From: Pontibacillus chungwhensis
Lineage (GTDB): Bacteria; Bacillota; Bacilli; Bacillales; BH030062
Direction of reading: 5' to 3'
Assembly (NCBI RefSeq): GCF_030166655.1
Contig: NZ_CP126446.1
Location: 2,480,001-2,544,000, forward strand
DNA: 64,000 nt
The translations under genes and the position numbers were made by a program. The notes beneath the pieces are model-generated. The model was not told the origin of the DNA. It was given only the letters and a program-made list of their open reading frames with translations, and ran no database searches. Shown here in pieces: positions 17,155 through 24,700 of the stretch. Position 1 is the first letter of the stretch; the number at the start of each line of letters is the position of its first letter.

Positions 17155-17559
17155 TTAGGCGTTTGACACCAGACTCGCTTCTATCCGTTCCGCAATTTGT
17201 TCTTTAGGTAGAATCGCCTGTGTCACTTCCCCCTTCCCTATGATTCCTTTTTCATTTCGAGCTTCAACGTCTGTGATCACTAAGTGATTCTTTAATGCCG
17301 TAACAGTAGCCTTAACCGTTACCATTGTACTAACAGCAGTAGGAGCAACATGTTTCACGGTAACTGAGGCTCCTATCCCTTCTTCATGATCTTCTAAGTA
17401 TGGCAGTATAATCTGTCTGGCTGCCCATTCCATATGGTAGACCATTGATACAGTAGAATAAGCAGGGTGTACGACTCCCCCTTCAAATTGAGCAACCATT
17501 TCAGATGTAACTTCGGCTGTAATTTCAGCCGTCTGACCTATGACTAAGCCTTCCTTCAT
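17155..17559 (-). CDS. FlK-like hotdog-fold acyl-CoA thioesterase
   Basis: A 134-residue single hotdog domain. The catalytic triad of fluoroacetyl-CoA thioesterase FlK (T42, E50, H76) is matched with a constant offset by T36, E44 (HMEWA) and H70 (VKHVAPT). Members of this group hydrolyse small acyl-CoAs and protect CoA pools. The ATG follows GAGGAGGAGG. It begins 16 bases after the ABC ATPase gene and ends just before the dehydrogenase gene, so it should act on the acyl-CoA made by the operon's oxoacid dehydrogenase, for example phenylacetyl-CoA. The substrate is inferred from context only. Confidence 0.82.
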   Translation of the reverse strand: MKEGLVIGQTAEITAEVTSEMVAQFEGGVVHPAYSTVSMVYHMEWAARQIILPYLEDHEEGIGASVTVKHVAPTAVSTMVTVKATVTALKNHLVITDVEARNEKGIIGKGEVTQAILPKEQIAERIEASLVSNA

Positions 17560-17574
17560 CGTCCTCCTCCTCTA

Positions 17575-18369
17575 CTAAGATAATAGAGCACGGTCGTTTA
17601 CCATTTGCTCTCCACGAATTTTCTGGAATTCTTCTAGGAGCGCTTCAACCGTAAGCTCTTTCTTCTCTTCCTCTGAAACTTCTAATATAATCTGTCCCTT
17701 ATCCATCATAATCAGACGGTTTCCAAGATCGAGCGCTTGCTGCATGTTATGAGTTACCATAAGAGTTGTCAGATGATATTTATCTACAATCTCACTTGTT
17801 AGATTTGTAATAAGTTCAGCCCTTGACGGGTCTAAAGCCGCCGTGTGTTCATCAAGAAGAAGAATGGAGGGCTCTGTAAATGTTGCCATAAGGAGTGACA
17901 ATGCTTGTCGTTCCCCTCCGGATAACAAACCCACCTTTGCGTTCAAACGATCTTCAAGACCTAAATGAAGACTTTCAAGAGATTCTTTAAAGAACGTTTT
18001 TCTCTTTTTTGTAACGCCCCTTTTAAGGGTTCTTTTTCTATTTCTCGAGTAAGCGATAGCCAAATTTTCTTCTATCGTCATCTCCGGCGCTGTTCCAGCC
18101 ATTGGATCTTGGAAAACACGCCCAATTAGTTTCGAACGTTTATATTCCGGATAAGGTGTTACATCTTTATCCTGGATGGTTACCGTTCCAATATCAGGTG
18201 ACATTGCCCCTGATATTACGTTCATGAGCGTTGATTTCCCTGCACCGTTACTTCCAATTACCGTGACAAAATCACCTGGCTTTAAAGACAAATCAATGTG
18301 TTCAAGAGCAATTTTTTCATCAAGTGTTCCTTCATTAAAGACTTTATGAACGTGATTTAGTTGAAGCAC
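17575..18369 (-). CDS. ABC transporter ATP-binding protein of an aromatic-amino-acid-type importer
   Basis: A 264-residue ATPase with Walker A GSNGAGKST (residues 39-47), signature LSGGE, and Walker B ILLLDEHTAALD followed by the H-loop histidine in MVTHN. It is of the type that pairs with a single BPD-transp_2-like permease and a PF04392 binding protein (TrpX/TrpY/TrpZ systems). It starts three bases after the permease stop, so the two are co-translated. A basic insertion near residues 110-130 (NRKRTLKRGVTKKRK) is a minor oddity. Confidence 0.9.
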   Translation of the reverse strand: MLQLNHVHKVFNEGTLDEKIALEHIDLSLKPGDFVTVIGSNGAGKSTLMNVISGAMSPDIGTVTIQDKDVTPYPEYKRSKLIGRVFQDPMAGTAPEMTIEENLAIAYSRNRKRTLKRGVTKKRKTFFKESLESLHLGLEDRLNAKVGLLSGGERQALSLLMATFTEPSILLLDEHTAALDPSRAELITNLTSEIVDKYHLTTLMVTHNMQQALDLGNRLIMMDKGQIILEVSEEEKKELTVEALLEEFQKIRGEQMVNDRALLS

Positions 18370-18371
18370 CG

Positions 18372-19385
18372 TTACTCATCCTTTCCGGCTGATGCCATTT
18401 GGACCGCGGCCATACGTTCTGCGTTTTTCTTTTTCTTTAGCTGGCGAGATTTATAATTATCAATAACCTTTGGCAATACAAGCGCAATGATTACAATACA
18501 TGCCGTTACGAGTTTCATATCACTAGCTTCTAGGAATTCAGCTTGCAATGCTACAGTTACGACAATGCGATACACGATAGCTCCTCCAACCACTGCAAGG
18601 GTTGTACGGGCAATTGACTTCGTTCCAAAGAGCGCTTCTCCGATAATGACAGAAGCAAGCCCAATAATAATCATCCCTATTCCCATTCCAACATCAGCAA
18701 ATGACGTTAACTGAGCAATTAACGCTCCGGAGAAAGCGACAAGTGCGTTGGAAAGGCCTAGACCTAAAATAATAAATAAGTCTGTGTTCGCAGAGAAACT
18801 ACGAATCATTTTCTTGTTATTACCTGTTGCACGAATGGCAAGACCCACTTCTGTTTTTAGGAAGCGATCCGTAAGCCATTTAATGAAGAAGGTCACAACA
18901 ATCATGAAGAAGAAAATACCCCATGTACTCGGTAGGTAACCTTCCCAGCCTACCATGTTGTATAAAGCGTTAAATGGTTCATTGAGACCAAGGCTGTCCC
19001 ACCAACCAGATACTACATCAAGACTAGACTCCTGGTTAAGCAAAGCGACGTTTGGTTTCCCCATAATCCGGATATTGATTGAATAAAGAGCAATCATCAT
19101 CAAGATCCCTGATAATAAAGGGTTAATCTTACCTTTTGTATGAAGGATACCTGTTACACACCCTGCAAGGAACCCAGCGATAAACGCTAGAATTGTCGCA
19201 AGAAATGGATTGTATCCATTAAATATTAAAATCGCAGCAACGGCTGCTCCCGTAACAAAACTCCCATCAACAGTTAGGTCAGGGAAATCTAACACACGGA
19301 AGGATAAATAAACACCAAGCGCCATAATCGCATAAATAATTCCAGATTCAAACGCACCAAAAATCGCATAAGGCACAATGATCAC
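18372..19385 (-). CDS. ABC transporter permease (TrpY-like)
   Basis: A 337-residue permease of the branched-chain/ribose type with about nine membrane helices and a long basic C-terminal tail. Motifs include the early DFPDLTVDGSFVTGAA block shared by TrpY-like permeases. A GTG at 19383-19385 and a second GTG three codons later both lie near GAGAGGG; the second has better spacing. It is paired with the ATPase just downstream and the lipoprotein upstream. As in other members of this class a single permease gene probably forms a homodimer. Confidence 0.88.
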   Translation of the reverse strand: MIIVPYAIFGAFESGIIYAIMALGVYLSFRVLDFPDLTVDGSFVTGAAVAAILIFNGYNPFLATILAFIAGFLAGCVTGILHTKGKINPLLSGILMMIALYSINIRIMGKPNVALLNQESSLDVVSGWWDSLGLNEPFNALYNMVGWEGYLPSTWGIFFFMIVVTFFIKWLTDRFLKTEVGLAIRATGNNKKMIRSFSANTDLFIILGLGLSNALVAFSGALIAQLTSFADVGMGIGMIIIGLASVIIGEALFGTKSIARTTLAVVGGAIVYRIVVTVALQAEFLEASDMKLVTACIVIIALVLPKVIDNYKSRQLKKKKNAERMAAVQMASAGKDE

Positions 19386-19406
19386 CCTCTCTCGTTTTCA
19401 TAAAAG

Positions 19407-19441
19407 GGCCCAGTGCGCTAGTTAACTTAGTTCACTGGGCC
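19407..19441 (-). promoter_or_regulatory. intra-operon stem-loop between binding-protein and permease genes
   Basis: GGCCCAGTG / CACTGGGCC hairpin followed on the minus strand by only TTTT. This looks like a partial terminator or RNA-processing stem, commonly used to make more binding protein than permease. Confidence 0.7.
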
Positions 19442-19455
19442 ACCTGGACCAATCT

Positions 19456-20496
19456 TTACTCTACAAATTCAGCTTTCTCTTCCCATTCTGATTTAATTTC
19501 TACACCTTGTTCCTCAGCAGCTGTCTTGTTCATCACAAGTTTTAAATTGCCTGGCACTTCTGGTGCAATGGAGGAGATTTCTGATTCACCTTTTAATACT
19601 TTGGCTGCCATCTCACCTGATTGATAGCCGATATCATAGTAATCAAACCCATAAGCGGCAAGAGCCCCACGTTCGACTGAGTCAAACTCTCCTGCTACGA
19701 CCGGAATATCTTGATCGTTTGCTACAGAAATAACGGACTCTAGAGCAGAAACTACAGTATTATCCGTGATTATATAGAAGACATCCGCTTTTCCTACAAG
19801 TGCTTCTGCTGCTTGTTGTACTTCTGCTGAAGTCGATACAGATCGTTCTACAATTTCTAGGTCTGTACCTTCCATCGCTTTCTTGACAAGATCAATCTGA
19901 GCAATCGAGTTTTGTTCACCAGAGTTATAGATCATACCAACTTTCTTCGCTCCGAGCTCATTGCTAATAAAGTCTACTGTACTAGGAATCGCTTCTGGGT
20001 GGTTATCGGTAGTGCCTGTGATATTATCCCCGGCTTCCTCCATAGATGATACAAGTTCAGCCCCTACAGGATCCGAAACAGATGTAAAGATAATAGGGAT
20101 ATCCTTTGTTGCATTGAGCGCTCCCTGAGCACTTGGTGTCGAGTTCGCAAAGATCAAATCTACTTGATCCCCTACAAAATTAGTAGCAATCGTTTGGTTA
20201 TTAGACTGGTCTCCTTGAGCAATTTGAAGGTCATATTCTGCGTTTACCCCAGCTTCTTCTAACGCTTTCTTAAACCCTTCAAACGCTGCATCAAGAGATG
20301 GGTGTTCTACAATTTGAGTAACCCCTATCTGATACGTTTCTCCATTAGAGGACTCATCCCCGGAAGTGTCTTCAGTACCCGCTGTATCATCCGCATCACC
20401 ACTCGCGTCCTCAGTACTATCGTCAGATCCACAAGCTCCTAACACGAGTAAACTCCCTAAGACCACAAGCATCAACAACCAATTAATCTTTTTCAT
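19456..20496 (-). CDS. ABC transporter substrate-binding lipoprotein (PF04392, TrpX-like)
   Basis: A 346-residue lipoprotein: signal peptide with lipobox LVLGAC (Cys about 22), then a very acidic Ser/Asp/Thr-rich linker to about residue 52, then a two-lobed binding domain that starts YQIGVTQIVEHPSLDAAFEGF, the hallmark of the ABC_sub_bind family. Known members bind tryptophan, tyrosine or phenylalanine-like ligands, which fits the phenylalanine-type dehydrogenase further down the operon. First gene of the operon, with GGGAAGGGGAG before its ATG. The ligand is inferred. Confidence 0.88.
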   Translation of the reverse strand: MKKINWLLMLVVLGSLLVLGACGSDDSTEDASGDADDTAGTEDTSGDESSNGETYQIGVTQIVEHPSLDAAFEGFKKALEEAGVNAEYDLQIAQGDQSNNQTIATNFVGDQVDLIFANSTPSAQGALNATKDIPIIFTSVSDPVGAELVSSMEEAGDNITGTTDNHPEAIPSTVDFISNELGAKKVGMIYNSGEQNSIAQIDLVKKAMEGTDLEIVERSVSTSAEVQQAAEALVGKADVFYIITDNTVVSALESVISVANDQDIPVVAGEFDSVERGALAAYGFDYYDIGYQSGEMAAKVLKGESEISSIAPEVPGNLKLVMNKTAAEEQGVEIKSEWEEKAEFVE

Positions 20497-20547
20497 CGAA
20501 CTCCCCTTCCCATTAATCCCTTAATTATTATGTAAGACTCAGATGTT

Positions 20548-20561
20548 TGAAACCGTTTACA
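20548..20561 (-). promoter_or_regulatory. CcpA binding site (cre) in the operon leader
   Basis: Minus-strand TGTAAACGGTTTCA fits the cre consensus TGWNANCGNTNWCA at every position. It lies about 65-75 bases downstream of the predicted transcription start, where CcpA acts as a roadblock, so the catabolic operon should be repressed on preferred sugars. Confidence 0.8.
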
Positions 20562-20631
20562 TTTAATCTCTAAAAAAATGGTCGTCCGCGAATTGTATGA
20601 TAAACAATACAGACAACGTATTTATAACGTA

Positions 20632-20660
20632 ATAGTATCGGACGCCTATCTATTTGTCAA
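20632..20660 (-). promoter_or_regulatory. sigma-A promoter of the nine-gene operon
   Basis: On the minus strand TTGACA (20655-20660), 17-base spacer, TACTAT (20632-20637). It is the only strong promoter seen for the transporter and oxoacid dehydrogenase genes. Confidence 0.8.
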
Positions 20661-20854
20661 TAAATTTTCAAAAAATTAAAATTACTCACATAATTTAGAG
20701 CGAAAAAGCCTCACTCCCAACTCCCCCTCATTTAAAAGCCGCTATTATAACCACAACTAAACACCAAAAACTTTCTTACGTCATACACTCCCCAACCTCT
20801 TTCACACTCTAAAGTGAAGATGCGTGCCTGACACGCTTCACCTAACTAAAGCAA

Positions 20855-20890
20855 ACAAAAAACAGACGAGCGATTCGCTCATCTGTTACT
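20855..20890 (-). terminator. rho-independent terminator
   Basis: Minus-strand AACAGATGAGCG / CGCTCGTCTGTT hairpin followed by TTTTTTG, overlapping the stop of the nitronate monooxygenase-like gene. Confidence 0.85.
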
Positions 20891-21857
20891 TTGTTTCTGG
20901 TTTAGTTAAGGAATAGGTTTTGGACAAAGATTGAAAGCAGCCCGATGCTTCTTCCATCATGGATTCAAAAAGTTCTTGAACTGTAGGAAGATTGTGAATC
21001 AATCCGGACACCTGCCCCCCGTTAATAAAACCTTGATCCAGCTTCCCGTCTAAGGCCCCTAACTTATGATAATATTCGGAAGTCAGACGATTAAAGTCGT
21101 CTTCCTCGATCCCCTTCTCTTCAAGTGTAAGCAATTGTCCGGCATATGGTGTTTTCATCACTCTTCTTACTTTCCCAATGCTACGGCCAACAATGACCGT
21201 TTGAATGTCATCCGCTTTTAAGAGTGCTTCTTTATAGGAGTTGTGCATGGGTGAATCAGAGGTTGCAATCAGTCTCGTGCCCATTTGAACCCCGCTTGCT
21301 CCAAGAGCTAGAACTGCTGCTAACCCGCGACCATCACCTATTCCACCAGCTGCCACCACAGGCACAGATACTGCGTCTACAATCTGAGGAATCAACGTAA
21401 GGGTAGTCGTTTCAAAGTTTGAATTAATCCCAGCTGCTTCATACCCTTCAGCTACTATCACATCTGCGCCCGCTTCTTCAGCTTTTTGTGCCTGACGTTT
21501 AGAAGCCACCACAGCAATCACCTTCACACCATACTCCTGAAAGTAAGGGATGAATGGAGCTGGGTTTCCAGCCGATAATGAGACCACAGGGACCTTCTCC
21601 CCCACGACTAACTCAATCATTTCGTCTCTGTAAGGAGTTACATTTAAAGGAATGTTTAACGCGATCGGTTGCTTTGTACGTACTTTTAAATCTTTTAGAA
21701 TCCTTTTTACTTCGTCAGGTTCCATCGTCCCAACTCCAACTGTTCCTAGACCTCCTGCTTCACTGACTGCAGCAGATAACTGTGCATTACTCACATTCCC
21801 CATCCCACCTTGAAGAATAGGGTATTGTAAATTTAAAACGCGACAAAGATCATTCAT
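20886..21857 (-). CDS. nitronate monooxygenase / FabK-like FMN oxidoreductase
   Basis: A 323-residue FMN-dependent TIM barrel. The QGGMGNVS start, the VIVAEGYEAAG block (in place of the QGxEAGGH of classical nitronate monooxygenases), AGGIGDGRG and GVQMGTRLIAT phosphate-binding loop are typical. Enzymes of this group oxidise nitronates or reduce enoyl groups with NAD(P)H. The His of the GGH motif is replaced here, so nitronate oxidation is doubtful. It is monocistronic and divergent from the carbonic anhydrase-like gene. A second, more classical paralogue lies at 56.6-57.7 kb. Confidence 0.8.
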   Translation of the reverse strand: MNDLCRVLNLQYPILQGGMGNVSNAQLSAAVSEAGGLGTVGVGTMEPDEVKRILKDLKVRTKQPIALNIPLNVTPYRDEMIELVVGEKVPVVSLSAGNPAPFIPYFQEYGVKVIAVVASKRQAQKAEEAGADVIVAEGYEAAGINSNFETTTLTLIPQIVDAVSVPVVAAGGIGDGRGLAAVLALGASGVQMGTRLIATSDSPMHNSYKEALLKADDIQTVIVGRSIGKVRRVMKTPYAGQLLTLEEKGIEEDDFNRLTSEYYHKLGALDGKLDQGFINGGQVSGLIHNLPTVQELFESMMEEASGCFQSLSKTYSLTKPETK

Positions 21858-21925
21858 TCCATTCTCACCTCGTTACAGAAATGTTATACTATTCATAAAG
21901 TTAACACAATTCAAGGAGGAATGGA

Positions 21926-22435
21926 ATGCTTTATAAATACGGGAACAACTTCCCAATTGTTGATCGAAGCGTATTTGTAGCTCCTGGTGCCCATATTATT
22001 GGGGATGTTACGATTGAAGAAGAATCATCTGTATGGTTTAACGCGGTATTAAGAGGAGACGAAGCTCCTATTCGAATCGGGAAAAGAACAAGCATTCAAG
22101 ACAACTCCACTTGCCACCTCTATGAAGAATCTCCTTTACAGGTCGGAGACGAGGTTACGGTGGGTCATAACGTCATCCTCCACGGTTGTACAATTGAAAA
22201 TCGAACAATTATAGGGATGGGATCAACCATTCTAGATGGCGCTTTAATCGGAGAAGAGTGTATCGTCGGTGCCAATTCCTTAGTCCCCCCTGGTAAATCC
22301 TTTCCTCCACGCTCCTTAATACTTGGATCACCTGCAAAAGTCGTACGAGAGTTAACAGAGAATGATCTTGAACTCATTCAACAATCAATAGATGCGTATG
22401 TACAAAAAGGACAACAGTACAAAAAACAAATGTAA
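21926..22435 (+). CDS. gamma-carbonic anhydrase family protein (YtoA/PaaY-like)
   Basis: A 169-residue left-handed beta-helix built of hexapeptide repeats from about residue 12 to 150. Three histidines at 64, 81 and 86 (CHLYEE, VGHNVILHGC) match the zinc site of gamma-carbonic anhydrases. The ATG lies six bases after AAGGAGGA. B. subtilis YtoA and the phenylacetate-cluster protein PaaY belong here; whether it hydrates CO2 is unknown. It is monocistronic, ends at a terminator, and diverges from the FMN oxidoreductase gene. Confidence 0.88.
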   Translation: MLYKYGNNFPIVDRSVFVAPGAHIIGDVTIEEESSVWFNAVLRGDEAPIRIGKRTSIQDNSTCHLYEESPLQVGDEVTVGHNVILHGCTIENRTIIGMGSTILDGALIGEECIVGANSLVPPGKSFPPRSLILGSPAKVVRELTENDLELIQQSIDAYVQKGQQYKKQM

Positions 22436-22460
22436 TAGCTCCCTCGCCCCTGTTAACAAA

Positions 22461-22501
22461 TTAGAAGCCAAAACTGCTCTTAGTTTGGCTTCTTTGTTTT
22501 T
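22461..22501 (+). terminator. rho-independent terminator
   Basis: AGAAGCCAAA / TTTGGCTTCT hairpin followed by TTGTTTTT. Confidence 0.85.
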
Positions 22502-22524
22502 ATGACCGTTATAATTGATAAGGT

Positions 22525-23433
22525 TTAAGAACTTTTTATCCCCTCATAGTTATCCAGCAGCTCTCTGACCTTTATACCATTTATTGTCATCCCTTCGATC
22601 TGACTATCCTTTATAGCCACATCTCTTAAATCGCATTGCTCAAATATACTTGTATGGAGATCGCATTCTGTAAAAGAAATAGACTTCCTATCTTCTCCTA
22701 GATCCGTGTGCCAAAAACGAAGGCCGCCCATAGAAACAAAAGAAATCGTGCTATCTTCTAACGTTAAATCAGCGAACATAGTCTTCCTAAAGTTAATGTT
22801 TTGGTAAACAGACCCGCTTAAATTGCAATTATGATAATGGCCTTTCTCAATGTTGCTGTTACTCACAGAAATATTAGAAAGATTGGCCCCATACCATTCC
22901 GAATGGGCCTGATCTGAATATTCTCTCACAAGTCCATTACCACCACCGGACATATTTTTATGAATTCGCTTTTCATAACAACATTCTTCTTCTGTTTCAA
23001 ACACCTTGTTATACCCGCTCTTCTCATAGAAATGTAAATTCCCTATTTGACGACGAGATGTCTCAAGCTCCCAGACCCGAACTCCATTATGTTCATCTTC
23101 TATAAAGTTCATAACTTTTCTCCCTATCCCCTTACCTTGCTGTGAAGGATCAATGAAAATCCGATCTATCCTTCCAAAAGATCGCCCCGTAAGAGTCAGG
23201 ATTACACCACCGACAATATCCTCATCCCTCATTACTTTATACGTATGTAAATGATGAATAGAATACATCATACGATCCACAGATCCATACCCAGGCGGTT
23301 CAATGTTGTAATCCTTCTCTTCCTGCTCACCTGTGAGCCATTTCCTCGACTCCTTATCAAAAGCTCGTTTCATAACATTTCTTAAATCAAATGCATCCTC
23401 TGGCCTTGCCATTTCAATCGTAATACCTTCCAT
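22525..23433 (-). CDS. GNAT acetyltransferase fused to a pentapeptide-repeat-like domain
   Basis: A 302-residue two-domain protein. Residues 1-160 are a GNAT domain with the acetyl-CoA loop IDPSQQGKGIGRKVM (R/Q-x-x-G-x-G) and NLHFYEKSGY. After a glycine-rich linker, residues about 175-290 are built of repeats of the form A-N/D-L-x-x (GANLSN, CNLSGS, ADLTLE, CDLHTS, CDLRDV), suggesting a right-handed quadrilateral beta-helix. The ATG follows AGAGGG. Pentapeptide folds can mimic DNA or act as binding platforms; the function of this fusion is unknown. Monocistronic. Confidence 0.78.
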   Translation of the reverse strand: MEGITIEMARPEDAFDLRNVMKRAFDKESRKWLTGEQEEKDYNIEPPGYGSVDRMMYSIHHLHTYKVMRDEDIVGGVILTLTGRSFGRIDRIFIDPSQQGKGIGRKVMNFIEDEHNGVRVWELETSRRQIGNLHFYEKSGYNKVFETEEECCYEKRIHKNMSGGGNGLVREYSDQAHSEWYGANLSNISVSNSNIEKGHYHNCNLSGSVYQNINFRKTMFADLTLEDSTISFVSMGGLRFWHTDLGEDRKSISFTECDLHTSIFEQCDLRDVAIKDSQIEGMTINGIKVRELLDNYEGIKSS

Positions 23434-23656
23434 TTGTATACCCTCTTTTCTTAATTTCGCTCTTTCCTATTATTTCAAACCGACAAATAATTAGCTAGAT
23501 TTATAGAAAGTGCATAACAACTTACCCCCTTACGTTCCTTCTGTCCTATATTTTATAAAAATAGCATTTAAATGTGTTTTTCTTGTTTAGATTTGTATAA
23601 TTCTGGCTATATAACTCTGTGTAAACAAAATTACCAATTAAAGGAGATGAATGAAC

Positions 23657-23845
23657 ATGGCTGATCGTTACAAGACAGGAGAAAAGGTACCAGAAAACGG
23701 TACGTATGAATTTGATGGCCTTGCTGACACGAATGGAAATGGGACACCAACGGAAGATGAGAAGCACGTAAGTTTAGAAAGTGGCGAAACATTCCCTCCT
23801 CTTCGCTCAAGCAAGGAAGCAGCTTATTGGAAGAAGTCTAACTAA
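23657..23845 (+). CDS. YjzC-family small protein, copy 1
   Basis: A 62-residue hydrophilic protein starting MADRYKTGEKVPENG, with the conserved ESGETFPPL block near the C-terminus, matching the YjzC family of Bacillus. The start ATG at 23657 is chosen by alignment to the second copy and a 10-base distance from AAGGAG; an ATG at 23651 is possible. The function is unknown. It is followed 150 bases later by a close paralogue, clearly a tandem duplication. Confidence 0.82.
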   Translation: MADRYKTGEKVPENGTYEFDGLADTNGNGTPTEDEKHVSLESGETFPPLRSSKEAAYWKKSN

Positions 23846-23994
23846 AAAGAAGTTGTAGGATCCGTATTTTTTCAGTTTTGAATAACTGTCCGCCACACAT
23901 GAATGTTTTTTTAGGATAATAAACCACACCTTCAGCTATAAGGGCACACCGTTCCTATATAGTTGCAAAAAAATTCTTAAAGGAGAGTATTCTG

Positions 23995-24183
23995 ATGGCT
24001 AACCGTTACAAAACAGGAGAAAAAGTACCTGAGAATGGCACGTATCAGTTTGACGGATTAACGGATGGACGTAAAAGTGCAAATCCGACCGAAGATGAGA
24101 AACATATTAGTTTAGAAAGTGGACAAACGTTCCCTCCTCTAAGTTCGAGCAACGCTGCAGCTTACTGGAAGAAATCTAACTAA
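23995..24183 (+). CDS. YjzC-family small protein, copy 2
   Basis: A 62-residue paralogue of the preceding gene with the same head and tail; the middle (TDGRKSANPTEDE against ADTNGNGTPTEDE) differs most. AAAGGAG lies eight to nine bases before the ATG, and it has its own upstream region, so it may be transcribed separately. A terminator follows. Confidence 0.82.
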   Translation: MANRYKTGEKVPENGTYQFDGLTDGRKSANPTEDEKHISLESGQTFPPLSSSNAAAYWKKSN

Positions 24184-24196
24184 GCGAGATATACAC

Positions 24197-24232
24197 AAAA
24201 ACCCCTGCCTAACTAAAGGTAGGGGTTTTCTC
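24197..24232. terminator. bidirectional terminator
   Basis: AAAACCCCTGCCT / AGGTAGGGGTTTT hairpin between the convergent yjzC-like and VOC genes, with T-runs on both strands. Confidence 0.88.
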
Positions 24233-24292
24233 GTTAAGTATTACTTTGTCTCTGTATAAGGATGGGGACACATCCATTAAACTCCTATTCCA

Positions 24293-24700
24293 TTACTCAT
24301 TCCAGGGCGCAACCAGTTCAACTTTTATGCGATCAGGGTCTTCAAAATAAACGGCATAGTAATCTTCTCCACCTGCGTACGGGTGTTGATCTTCATAGAG
24401 GATCTTCATTCCCTTTTCCTTCAGCGCTACTGTTACTTCATCCACCTGTTTCCTAGAACATGCATGAAAAGCTAAATGATTCAAACCTACACGACACCTG
24501 TGATAAGAAATATCCAAGAAACGATCTTCCGTTTGTACAAAGACAAGATAGGTGTTTCCTAGTTTATAACTCACTCCACTATCCCACTTCTGAAACGGTT
24601 CATATCCCAACTCGTTCAGAAACCAACCCCAGAAATCGGTGGTTTGTTTCAGATCGGATACATATAGTTCAATATGATGTAGCAGTCCTTGTTGTGACAA
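24293..24700 (-). CDS. VOC-family (glyoxalase/bleomycin-resistance fold) protein
   Basis: A 135-residue vicinal-oxygen-chelate protein with two beta-alpha-beta-beta-beta units. LHHIELYVSDL, GLNHLAFHA and VYFEDPDRIKVELVAP carry the usual His/His/Glu metal ligands (about H9, H74 and E126). It starts at a TTG with AAGGGGGA five bases upstream and overlaps the end of the metallophosphoesterase gene by about 32 bases, showing they are one operon. Activity (lyase, dioxygenase or drug binding) is not predictable. Confidence 0.82.
   Translation of the reverse strand: MSQQGLLHHIELYVSDLKQTTDFWGWFLNELGYEPFQKWDSGVSYKLGNTYLVFVQTEDRFLDISYHRCRVGLNHLAFHACSRKQVDEVTVALKEKGMKILYEDQHPYAGGEDYYAVYFEDPDRIKVELVAPWNE

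Larger units (their letters stand above)
20497..20854. other. leader and upstream region of the nine-gene operon
   Basis: No gene seen. The right part (20660-20854) is AT-rich with no clear features. The left part holds the operon promoter, an untranslated leader of about 130 bases, an ATTGT-N7-ACAAT inverted repeat near 20592-20608 and the cre site. Confidence 0.6.
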
